IMG/VR virus record: IMGVR_UViG_3300035670_000110
Span: 1-64,000 of that record
Strand: one strand, 5' to 3'
DNA length: 64,000 nt
Origin: a virus
A model generated the notes under the pieces. That model searched no databases. It was not told the origin of the DNA and worked only from the letters and a program-made list of their open reading frames with translations. Of this stretch, positions 41,801 through 52,500 are shown one piece after another (position 1 is the stretch's first letter; every line of letters begins with the position of its first letter). Both the position numbers and the translations under genes were made by a program.

Positions 41801-43026
41801 GTTCCAGTTTTATATTGCAACATTAGATCTGGAGCAGATTTTTCTCTTAAATATTTAAAGCCATCCTCTATATTAACAGACACCGAATAATCTTCTCCTA
41901 CATTCCATTCATTAGAATACATAACCTTTAAGGGAAATATTGCAGAAGAAGATTCTGTATTAACAATTTGATAAAAGGTAAATTTTGTATCTGGGTTTAA
42001 CATTTTAAGATTGCTCAAGGTGCTTGAAAAAAGAAATTGATCCTCTTCATTAGATAGTGAAAGATTTCCATTACTAGACACAATAGATCCAACGGGAAGA
42101 CCCATGTTTGCCGAATCTCCTATAGTAGAATTAAAACTAAATGATTCAGTATACGATGTTAGATCTATTTCTAATCTTGGAGAAAGTTCTATAATCTCTA
42201 ATCCATATGATTTTCTGTTTATTTTATACGTCAAGAATCTAATGCCTCTCACCGTTTTAACATTAGTTGAATTTTCATCTGTTAACTCAGTTATATCTGA
42301 AAGCCTATTAACACTTGCCGACCATTCATTATTAGATAAATATAGTTCAAGGATTCCGTCTGAAAATAAAGAGGCTGCGGAAGATGCAGAAGGAAAGGCA
42401 ACCTTCCATTCTTCCCCCTCCAAATATTCTACCTGAAACTGACTGGGAACAGTCATATGGTTTTGAACCTTTATAGTAATTTTGTTCATGGGAAATTCTT
42501 TTTGATATATAACAAATGGGCTGGCGCAAAAAATAAATCTTTCATTATTAGACACTCCCCTTGAATCTGGGTCAGCAGCCATCACTTTTGCACTATTAAA
42601 ATAATCATAGTCCCTGTTATAAGAGAATGGATAGTATCTTGGGGAGTCCGGGCTAATATTATCTACTCTCATTGACGTAGAATTTCTTGTAATTAAATTA
42701 TTTTTATAATGTTGCAGTAAAACTATTCCTGGGTCTGGTCTGTTGGGAAGAAATATTGACGATAAATCAGAGAAGAATTGCGATTCGGGGGAAAGTTTTA
42801 CCGTTCCATCATCGTAAAGGAAATAATTCTTCCCCTCTAAAACATTATTATTACTAATTAAACCTAAAAGAGGTTCGCCCGAATTAACAATTTTTGGATC
42901 TTTATAAATTCCATATTTGCGAATTTCTTGATACTTATTCATATTCCATTCGCCAATAACAATATGGGTGGAATTCACCCTATCAATGTTTTTGTATAAG
43001 TTTCTTATATCACCATAATCCAGCAT
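38863..43026 (-). CDS. Tail tip / baseplate hub protein
   Basis: This 1387-residue protein has an N-terminal region with F5/8- or CBM-like beta structure (about residues 150-270), a middle region with an antigen-like hub core (EQTVAEVLEQLALATQCSMF), a LamG-like insert near 1000-1130, and a C-terminal KMSLEIFPNPLIELGDKVRI domain typical of tail tip hubs related to gp27/Tal. It lies just downstream of the tape measure and the 179-residue tail gene. It probably forms the tail tip ring and touches the cell surface. No peptidase motif was recognised. Confidence 0.7.
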   Translation of the reverse strand: MLDYGDIRNLYKNIDRVNSTHIVIGEWNMNKYQEIRKYGIYKDPKIVNSGEPLLGLISNNNVLEGKNYFLYDDGTVKLSPESQFFSDLSSIFLPNRPDPGIVLLQHYKNNLITRNSTSMRVDNISPDSPRYYPFSYNRDYDYFNSAKVMAADPDSRGVSNNERFIFCASPFVIYQKEFPMNKITIKVQNHMTVPSQFQVEYLEGEEWKVAFPSASSAASLFSDGILELYLSNNEWSASVNRLSDITELTDENSTNVKTVRGIRFLTYKINRKSYGLEIIELSPRLEIDLTSYTESFSFNSTIGDSANMGLPVGSIVSSNGNLSLSNEEDQFLFSSTLSNLKMLNPDTKFTFYQIVNTESSSAIFPLKVMYSNEWNVGEDYSVSVNIEDGFKYLREKSAPDLMLQYKTGTKLSTAILTVLDNAGITGMEFERSGTGLGNTGEDVSIRNFFCKKEQTVAEVLEQLALATQCSMFYDATGKLKVMTKERLVEKAKIDASSASDSQYNPNPDPTKFVWWRNDWYFYNGNTDALPDEQEKWSYSSTFGFWVHEDYPPPSQNENDAIAKTDFWFIFNEDYTKTASANVAEYAYINDYKSNVISYSEQKINPITDGEVFYHTYGPRKEPGLLTLPEKVLNDLIEDIPATALAFSNYTYKTMPLWKPGDDNSSALGAANLVLNLKSNRLKDVFTEEYTALNEEEAVRFIYSTTNSFEYFDSQSEILTAKQSLIIFIDRGEGRTFSDYEGYILIDNEYIKYKGKLFSINGRLKILFSEEEFLQELRYLPKGGSISIIGLIVDVKLKVISQNSGEYTYKVVGDGRGKFSSDVAEHYALAENSDGININKTFKLTLGETNNYKVPGDIKATTKFNYIDRNTYKSVKENIGSLAFEDLQSYLGFLKLSGPKSPQEDITILEQFDKDGPTQIVTQKLKDMNAQVDAAVDGDFDPYMYMSGERNIYGQYIDLDFVPNSISTRMRLFSSLKKRKANTYIMSTNSSIAGIGFGLNDKNEGYFVEVESVGSGKSSVSEKAVAGNLRMYKVSLNSKSKYEPKLLFTAPVGANTVTNTDVQVIKNVNTADPVFELEIRIKQYENAVKYVVYYGNRKVNSYIEPNGPAFGLNSKRIFMFVRNDSQAIYEYIAAAARPAGKDNDPYFKSANFLDQKIQSGILPVSKDFYFKNEEIKVYFNDFARLVRQVKEYNIRYNLPAFSSALVDISKVNPEYMIKKYSPTTFGARLVVVNTSSGPITLGEESLMPLYIVGIQLEELSFGQINMKDYYDIVEEDKLRVTRREQNLSIYGSQSVSIDSQYIQTMAQAKNMMKWITRYCGRQRLKMSLEIFPNPLIELGDKVRIYDKTRGYTLENENFGDRVFIVSAISHSVNNSGPTMNIEIIEVGK

Positions 43027-43565
43027 TAGACCTCCACCAAGGACATGCTAACATCCCAAAGATCGTGAGTAGACCCTCTCTTTTTTACAACATAAGAAAA
43101 ATCTTCAAAGAATACGTTATAGGTTTCTAATGAATACTGTAGGGGGACTGACTCTGAGGCAAAAGGAGTGTCATAAACTAAAGTCAAGTAAAAACTTTCT
43201 GTGTGACCTTCATGCCATTTTAGCATTTCTTGGCCGGAGGCCCATCCACTAGGGGCGGTAATGAATCTACTTTCTGATAATTCTCCTTTAACTGATGGTA
43301 GGTTTTGCCAGTCTACAGAAAATATTTTTTTGTCGGCAACGTGATATGATCTCATTCTTCCATTTATCATTCTTTTTTTAAATTCTATTCTTTCTATAGA
43401 TATTTGTAACTCTGATCTATTATCATCAGTAAGGTATATAAAATTAGTTCCGGCTGTGCCTAAATCATACTGGCCCGCAGCAGCATTGACTGGTGTGGGT
43501 TGAGCCTCTGTAAATATCATTAGGGCTGGTCTTGTCCAGACTTTTTGTAATGTTGTTGTAGGCAT
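43026..43565 (-). CDS. Distal tail-type protein
   Basis: The 179-residue protein follows the tape measure, the usual place of a distal tail (Dit-like) or minor tail protein. It is beta-rich with EMLKWHEGHTESFYLTLVYD and YSLETYNVFFEDFSYVVKKRG and ends DVSMSLVEV, a style typical of tail ring proteins. Overlap with the hub gene is 1 base. Assigned by position and fold impression. Confidence 0.6.
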   Translation of the reverse strand: MPTTTLQKVWTRPALMIFTEAQPTPVNAAAGQYDLGTAGTNFIYLTDDNRSELQISIERIEFKKRMINGRMRSYHVADKKIFSVDWQNLPSVKGELSESRFITAPSGWASGQEMLKWHEGHTESFYLTLVYDTPFASESVPLQYSLETYNVFFEDFSYVVKKRGSTHDLWDVSMSLVEV

Positions 43566-43568
43566 TAA

Positions 43569-46500
43569 TTATAAACTCCTGCTATGGTTTCTTCTATTAT
43601 TTGATGAATTAATCATACTAGCAACCTTGTTAGCAATTGCTGTAGCACTCTTTCCACTAGCACCATTGATTATAATTTTAACATTTGATTTGCTTCCGCC
43701 ATAATTATTTGATACACCAGAAACATTTGATGGCATAACAGGAACTGAGAATTTCGGATCTTGCATGGATGACATTCCAAAATTACCAGCGTTAATTTGA
43801 TCTAACATTCCTCTACCGTACTTATTTACCGCACCAGCCTTTACCACATACTCTCCATTGGAGAGCATAGCGGGAATCATATCTGATCTTGGACCACCCC
43901 TCCCGGCAACAAAACCACCGGAAGCATATTTTGCAATAGGAGTACCTGCTCTGTCGAAGAACATTCTGTGCCAAGGACTGCTTAAAGAAGTATATTTAAC
44001 CGGACTTCCCGCTTCAATAACCTGATCGTTTCCGGCATATATTGCAATGTGCCTTCCCGATGGAGCCAGCCCAGTATTACTGTAATATAAAAGATCTCCA
44101 ATTTTTAATGATGAAGATGGAATTGGCGGCTGAGAACCGTCTCCAGGCCGTCCGCTAATTCTTCTTGCAACAATTCTAGAACTATTAATTTGACTTTCTG
44201 AATAAGATAAAAGACCATATTTTTTATAACCATCGGGAACGCCTAAATTATATGACATTGCTGTCAGACCAGAGCAGCCCCAAGAATCTGGACCATTTAC
44301 ATTAACAAGACTGTAAGGCTCTCCTAGTTGCTGTTTGGCGAATTCTAATGCTAAAACTCCATCTGGATTTGATCCAGAATCTTGTGATGGGGTAGTTGCC
44401 CCCCTATATCCCAAGAATGCAGGCCATAGATTGTTTGTGTTTGTTTCTGTTGAAACGCCCCACCAAGGTCTTCCATTATACTCACTCCAATCAAATCCGG
44501 CACTTGTACCGTTATAGTTTTTCAACATCGCCCATGGTAAAAATGTTTGACCTCTATTAGATACATGCTCGTATGCCATTCTAGAGTTATAATTTCCATC
44601 CAATAATTGAGAAATATTAAACCATGGCTGACTTCCATAAGATCTTTTATTAATTTGGAAAAGACCGTAGTCACCATTTCCTTCAGAATACATTGAAGGA
44701 TTATTAATATGATCAGAATATTTTCCTGGCTGACCGCCAGACTCTCTCATGGCAATGGTCCAGGCTAATCTATGTAAATCTCTTGGCCAGCCGCCAGCAT
44801 CTAAATATGTTAAAACATTTTGAGCGGTTGTTAATGTGTGACCTAATCCTGCTAGAACAGATTCATTAAATATCGGTGTTCCAGTTGCTCCGCCGTCTCC
44901 ATATGGTGTGCTAGGTGGACTTCCTGGCTCACCGGAACCTGCTCCATTATTAGGATCTTCTACAGGAGTCTCTCTTAATTGTCTTCCATATACAAATCTT
45001 GGATCGGCCTGACCGACAAGTCCACCTTCAGCAAACCCTGTTGCTTTTTCATTAATTTCAAGCAGCCTCATTTCCGCATTATCCTCAGACAATGAGGTGA
45101 TTAATCTAGATAAAGCAAGTGCCGCGCCTGTTCCTCCTAGTACTGTGCCAGTTCCTACAGCGGTTGTATAATATAAGGCCCCAGTTTCTACTTGATCTTC
45201 TGTTAGAGGGGAAAGACCATTCCTCGCTCTATTTGAATTTATCATTGGAACTATGTTATTACGGTATGGATATTGTATAGTTGATGAACCTAAATCTTTA
45301 CCAATTCTTAAAAGGCCAGCAGTTTTTTCTCCAATAGAAAGTTGATCTCCCCAATAAAATGGACTATTTTTATTAAAAGCATGTTTTGCTGAATTATATA
45401 AAAATGTTGCTTTAAATGATGGAGTATTTCCATAAGAGTTTCCTGGTACATATCCTTTAAAATATGGTACTACATTATGAGATCCAGGAGACACCCCAAT
45501 TTTTGAAAATAGTATAGACATCGTTCTTATCCGATTTGCTTCGGCGGCGGCCTCAAGAGATCCGTAGGTTCTTTCACTGGAACTTGCTGGCCATTGTTGA
45601 GCACCACGACTAAAAAGGTTGTTAAAGTCTAGAGCATGACCACCCTCATGTGCGGTAACACCCATAAGTTCAAAAATGTCTCCTGGGGTGGAATTAATTT
45701 GTGTTCCGGTATAAGGGTTATCGACCCCTCCCTGTAACTGATGTCCATTAAAAATTTGATCAACTACGTTATCCCAGGAAGATTTATTTACTACTGTTCC
45801 GGGGGCAGCAGGACCATAAAGTTGTGAAAGCATTGAATCCATTGAGGGATCTTTTCCAAAAATATAACCTTCTTCTGGAACAAAGTTTTTCATGCTCACT
45901 AGATTAGAGTGAGATCCCCAATATATATCTCTTTTAAGATTTTGCGCTTTATTATCATTATAAATAAAGTGGGACAAATATTTTCTATAAGCAGATTGAA
46001 TTTCTGGAGAAATATTAAGTCCGACATAATAAGGATTTATTCCTGGTGGCAATTCTTTTTCTGGAAGACTGTTTAAATAATTTATAAGAACTTCACTTTG
46101 ATCAACCCCTTCTTGATACTTTGGATCATTTCTATAAAGAAAGGGTTTTTCTGACTTTACTCCTGAAGAATAATTTCTCATGACCCCGGCTGTTTTAAAT
46201 CTACTGAGTAGTCCAGATATTCCTTTAGGGATTGGAATAGGAGCAAAACTAGCAGCAAATAAAGCAGCGTCTAAAGCAGCACGATCTGCGTAATCTCTTT
46301 CATATTCTTCCTGGGTAACTCCCATTACCCAGGATGGAAGGGAGAACTGGGCGCTGGTGTTTGATCTAATTCCATATGGGGTTGGCCTAGTAGATGCTAA
46401 TGTTCTTACTCCCCCCAGACCTAATAAAGATAGAGTTGCTGAAAATCCTTGTCTAAGCCCATTCCACATCTCTCCAAGAATGCTTTCTGCAACAGGGTCT

Positions 46501-49500
46501 GGCCTAACAATGTTATAATCTAAATTCTGGGGAACTCCATAATTTATGAGTCCGGTTCCAGCAGTAACAGGTTTTGTGGTAGGAGCAGGAGGTGGAGTAG
46601 TAGATTTTGAATACCCATAATATGGTTGACGCATTACTTGTCCGGCATAACCACCTATTTGGTTTGCAGTATTATTAGAAATTTGTCTTTGTTGAGATTG
46701 TTGTTCTAATCTATCTGCGGATACATATCCACCTTCCGCAAATCTGGCCTGATTGATGGAATTCATCATTCCTACGCCGTACTTTTTAACAGATGATGCT
46801 TTTACAACATATTCACCATTAGAAAGTCTGGCTGGGATGGAATCAGATTTAGGACCTCCTGGTCCAGAAACATAACCTCCTGAATTAAATTTTACATCAT
46901 ATCTTTGAGTCGCGGGGTTCCATATATATCTCTTTCCATCGGGACCTGTAATTTCATTCCCACTATATGTTGTTTGCCAATTTGGAAGGAATCCTGAGCC
47001 TCCGCCAGAAGGAGTATTATTATTATTCTGTCTAGGTGGTGGGGGTGAGTAACCTGGAGGCTGTGTTTGTCCAGGGCTTCTATAATCTTCTGTCTGCGGT
47101 GTTGAAACAGTTTGTATCCAATTTAAAATAGTTTGTAGAGGATCTTCTCCCGTCCTGGGCCTTCCAGTTACATCTCTTCCTCCCATGAGGGCGAAGTAAT
47201 CTCCAGAAATAAGTGACGCTGCCTCTCTTTGAGCCGCTTCAATATCTACAGTCAATCCGCTTTCTAGTTGCTTTCTTATAGCATCATCAAGGAATCTTTG
47301 ATATCTAAGTTTAAGAATAATTGACATTTCTTCCATGTATCTTTTGCCAAATTCTTCCCCTAGTCTTTTAGTGACTTCTTTCGCACTCGTGATTTGCCCA
47401 GCATCATTTTGGCTTTGAATAACGCGGAGGTCAGCCAACTTAGTAGTTTGTTCGTTAATAGTGTCTCTAAAAGATTTTCTCTCTTCTCGCTGCCTTCTCT
47501 TAAAATTCCTTAAACGCCTTTCATATAATTCTTCTGCTTTATCTGCTGCTTCCTGTTCAGCCTCAATTTGATCATTTATTAAATCGATTCTTGTTTGGGT
47601 ATCTTTTTCAAATTGTTCTTGTTTTTCTTGCTCTGTTTCTATTGTTTTATCTATAGAATCAATTTCTCTGTCCCGAGCCTCTTCGATACCTTTAATTTGT
47701 TCATCGTATGCAAATTGTTGAGCATCTTGAGACATTTGTTGTCTATCTTGCAAGAATCCAAAAACATCTCCAGATGCAAGTTTTTCAAGGGCTGATAGAG
47801 CAGTTTTTCTTTGATTAGAATAAAAGTTATCTACTTTCTGTCTCTTTTGAATAGAATTAATATAGTTTTCCGTTGATTCATTTATTCTATCTTTTTCTTC
47901 ATTTAACCCTTCGATCTTTTCTTCAAATCTTTCTCTTTCTTCTTCTGCAGCATCAGAGATGGCCTCTTTTTGTTTTTCAAGACTTTCTATTGTTTTTTCA
48001 CTATCTCTGACAGATTGATTCCTTAGTCTTCTTTGCTTTCTTTCATATCTTTCATACTGTCTATCTAGTTTTTCTAAACCTTCTTGAGAATTTTGAATTA
48101 ATTCTTCTGTGAAACCTATTTGTTTGTCAATTAAACTTCCAGCACTCTCTGTGAGTCCAGCAGCAATATCATTAATTTGATCTTGTAATTCTGCTCTGTT
48201 GGTTGTAATGACAATTTCTGCTTCTAGTTTTAAGGGTCCTCCAACCATTAAAGCGTCTATAATATCCTGTATACTCATCCCCGCAGATAAAGCCTTTGAT
48301 ACCTGAAGGGCCAATTCTTCATCCATACCAATCATTGCAGCAAGAATAGCCCCTCTTACAGGATCTATTTCATTAATAAAATCTTTAATTGGCTGTGGGT
48401 CAAAGGCCATCGCTGTAGATTCTTTTGCTATTTTAATAATTTGATCCATGGCCTCCATGGTTTCTTTGGGAGCCTCTTTAAAGTTTTCAAACATTATTTC
48501 TGTAATTTTTACAATACTTTCTGCGCTAATGTCGGCCATTTCCTCTATATTGGTTTGCATTTGATGGATTTGTCTTGTAACATTGGCAGCATTATCTATA
48601 GTCTCTTGCATTTTATCTTTATCAAAAATGTTTTCAAAGGCTTCGAAGTCAGTTGCTGCTCTAAGAATTTGCAGAGGAATGCTGAGATTAGTTATAAAAC
48701 TTGTTAATCCTGTACTAAGATCTCCAACCGAATTTTCCAGATTTTGAGCAATTACACCAGAAAATCTTTCTGCACCATTGAGAGTATTCTCTAGTTTATC
48801 AAGTCCTTGTTGAGTAACATCTATGGTTAATTTTTGTTTTTCTGGGTCAAACAGGTTAGCCATAGCACTGGCCAACTCTTCCGCTGTTTTTTGTTCAAAC
48901 AAGCCATTCTTTAATCCTATTGCGTAGGCTTGTCCTCCAGTATAACCCGCTTCAGCGGCTATCGCCTTTACTGCATCAACAGCCTGCTCTTCTGAGAGTC
49001 CGCTTGTAATCATTTTATTAAATGCTAGGGCTAATTCTCTAGAACCGGCTTCTGCTCCACCATATTTTATTTTTTCAATCAGGTTTCCGTAATCTTGTTG
49101 AACTGCTTTTTTAAGATTTTCATCTATTTCGCCAATTTCTCCCACCTGACTTGAGGCTTGCTTAAGTTTTTCTGTAACATCAGTTATCTGTATACCAAAA
49201 AACTCTGCTGTTTTTGCAGGATCTTCAAATGATGCAACGGCTCTTTTTCTTGCTTCTTCCGCCGCTTTTTGGTACATCATATAGCCGCCGACAGTGGTTG
49301 CGAGCGCTGCGGCAATTCCTATGCCAATAGGACCGCCAAGCATGGAAACTGCGCCGCCTGCTCTAAAAAGAAGATTTCCTTTTGATGCAGCGCCTGTTGC
49401 TAAATTGGAAGTTGGTCCAATAGCCGCCTTTGATGCTTGCATCTTTGTTCCTAGGCTTCCAAGGCCAAGGAAATTCCCCATCACATTCTTTCCGCTAAAC

Positions 49501-52500
49501 ATTTGCATCATAGCGGCTGCGCCCATTACAGCCCCGGAAAGAATTCCTAGTTTCATTGCTAAATCATTTGAAGCCCCACCAGCCATACTCATACTTCCGA
49601 CAAGCATTGATGATGCAAAGGCAATGTTCATCAACCCCATGCCTTTCATCATTTGCGGTTGATTTTCAGCGGCCTGGCGGGAGGATGCCAGAGACTCCTG
49701 CGGCCCTCCAGTTTGAGTTGGGCTATTCATTAAAGCGGTCCATCTTTGTTGAAATGCTTGTGATGTAAGGTCTGGAGTTTTTATTTTAATGGGAGAAACA
49801 GACCCATCTCTATTAATCATCGCCCCATTGTCTGCATACATGGGCTTCGGGATCATGACTTCATTGGGCATTACTCTTAGCATTGGGCCGCGAGGAGTCA
49901 TTACAAACGGTCTTGGGCCTGGTCCAGATGGACGCTGCATGGATGGAGGAACTGCACCTGGACCAACAATTCCTGGTCTTCTCCCCGAACTTCTAGCAGG
50001 TGGTATTGGAGTTGTGCCCATTACCTGTGATTCTGTTAACGCTATAGATCTTCTGGCGGCGGCGGGGATATCTCCACCAGCCGCCTTAATCGCTTGAGCA
50101 ACATTAGTAGCAATCGGAAGTTCTCTAGGCAAAAGCCTCCCTCCGCCAGTCAGCCTTTCATCTATTATTGCTTTAAACAAAGGTGCCCAAATTCTTTTTG
50201 TGGGTCCGTCTTTACCCCAGATATTTTTGTTATCTGGCTGATCTAGCATAGATCCTATAATTTTTTCCATCAATCTCAACTGTGACGGTGTTTTTGGATG
50301 TCTAACTTCTATATCACCTGTTAGTGGATCTATTTTAAGAAGAGAGGGTCTTGAATCTCCCCTTCTTTGTATTTCTGAAATTATATGTCTCCCGGCATTG
50401 CCTCGGGTCAGATTTTCCAATGCCTGATTTTCTGCGCCAGATGAAAGTAAAAGGTTTGCTGGATCAAAATACTTTACGCCACCACGAATATCTTTTTCAT
50501 AATGGGCCAAGTGTACTTTTGTTGCATCTCTTAATTGTGTATCGTTTTCAAAAGAGATTCCTGCTCTTCGTGCAATTTCTTGCACCACCTCTGCCATTCT
50601 AATCTTCTGTGCTTCATGAACTAAGGCGTCTCTCATTTTATCGGGGGTCGATGTTTTATGCCCTCCACGACCAGCGGCAGGTTCGACAATATCTCCAAAG
50701 GCATATCCACGAACCTCACCACGATTCATTGCTCTTAAAAATTCAACGTTTCCTCTGGCGGCTTCTTTTCTTACAACAAATTCGCCTGGCTCAAGGAGGG
50801 CTGGAACTTTGTCCCCTCCGCCGTAACCGCCTGGAACTTTTTCTGGACTGGTAGACCCCATCTGTCTTCTTATAACAGTCGGTGCCCGTCCAGCGGGAGC
50901 AAGTGATCCGGGCGCAAAGAGACCGGGGTTGGTTTTCATTAAATATCCTAAAGATCCTGAATAAGCAGACATCACACTTACTAATCTTTTAAGGGCAGCC
51001 TCTTGTGTCAGAAATGATGTTGTTAAATTATCAACGCCCAGCCTGGCTGCCATAACGTCGGCGGTAAGTAATTCAAATTTTTCAAATCTCAATCCTGCTA
51101 TTTTTGCACCCATTCTAACTATCATCATGCTGAATTTAATTCCATTAGCAATAAGGTTTCCGAATAAACCGACAAGCATGACTACAGGTCCTGCTAAAGC
51201 AGTTAATAAGATCGCATACTTACTAAAGTTTTTTACCGGCTCTGGAAGTGCCTGAAAGAATTCCATAAAACTCTTAATTCCCCCACCAATACTAGAAAGA
51301 ACTGGAATAAGAGTCTCTGTTAGCAGATTTCCAAGTGGAATTAAAGAGTTTTTCAAATTTTCAATAGTTCTTTGAAATCTCATTGAAGATGATTCTTGTA
51401 AAGCCTTTAATTCTTTATTTGCAATTCCGGCCAATTCTGTACTGCTTGCAGAGGCAAGTTCCATAACAGAAAGAGTTTGAGAACCTTGTCGGCGGAGGTT
51501 GGCAAAAAGAGCCGCCATACGAGCAAATTGATATTTTCCAAAGACTTTTTCAAGAACTTGTGCTCTAGAAAAATCATCAAGTCCTTGCAGGGCATCTTGC
51601 AGCCCAAAAATCATAGGCAGCAATTCCCCTCTACCGTTTTCAATAATATTTTCTAGGGAAACTCCAAATCCTGCTGCTACTTCTTTTGCCTGTTTCGTAG
51701 GATTGATTAATCTACCAAGTCCAGATTTTAGAGCGTTTGCAGCCTCACCCGCAGAAACGCCTCCTTCGCGCATGGCAACAAGCAGGAGTGCCATATCTTT
51801 AATGTCTCCTCCAAGAGCCTGAATGACAGGGCCAACTCTTGGAATGGCTCCTGCTAAATCCTGAAGGTTGGTCGATGTTTGATTTTCTACGGCATTCAAG
51901 AAGTCAATAGACTCTGCCAATTCATTGGTATTTAGTTTAAATGCATTTTGAATTGACAGGGTGGCACGCATTGCCTCTTGTCTTTCAACTTCACCTAAGA
52001 CAGATAATCTTGTCGTTTGTCTTACAGATGAAAGAAGTTCTTCTCCCTCTTTACCCGTTTGAGCAATATCTGCGGCCAGGGCTGCTGTTTCTTTTGCAGC
52101 AATTCCATAAGAAGAACTAATTTCATATGCGAGTTGTTGAACACTGTCGCGCATTTTTTTAGTAGAATCTTCTACTGTATTAACAAGATCTGCTCCGTAA
52201 ACTTTTTCAAACCTAGTTAATTCTTTATCAATTTCGCGGAATTGTTTTGACACAAGTGCGGTAAACATGACCAACGGAAGGGTGAAGCCTACCATCAACT
52301 GGCGACCAGTCCACTGAGTGTTTTTACCAAAGTTTAGAAGTCTTTCACTTCCCCCGCGAACTAATTCGTTAAAAATAGAGAATTTTTGAGACGCCATAGC
52401 AGCAGAAGTGCCCATTGCTGACAAGGCTGTTGGAGTAAGAAGAGCACCAGTGGCAGCGCCGCCAGCAGTGCCCCCCATAGGAACCAGCATAGATTGTTGC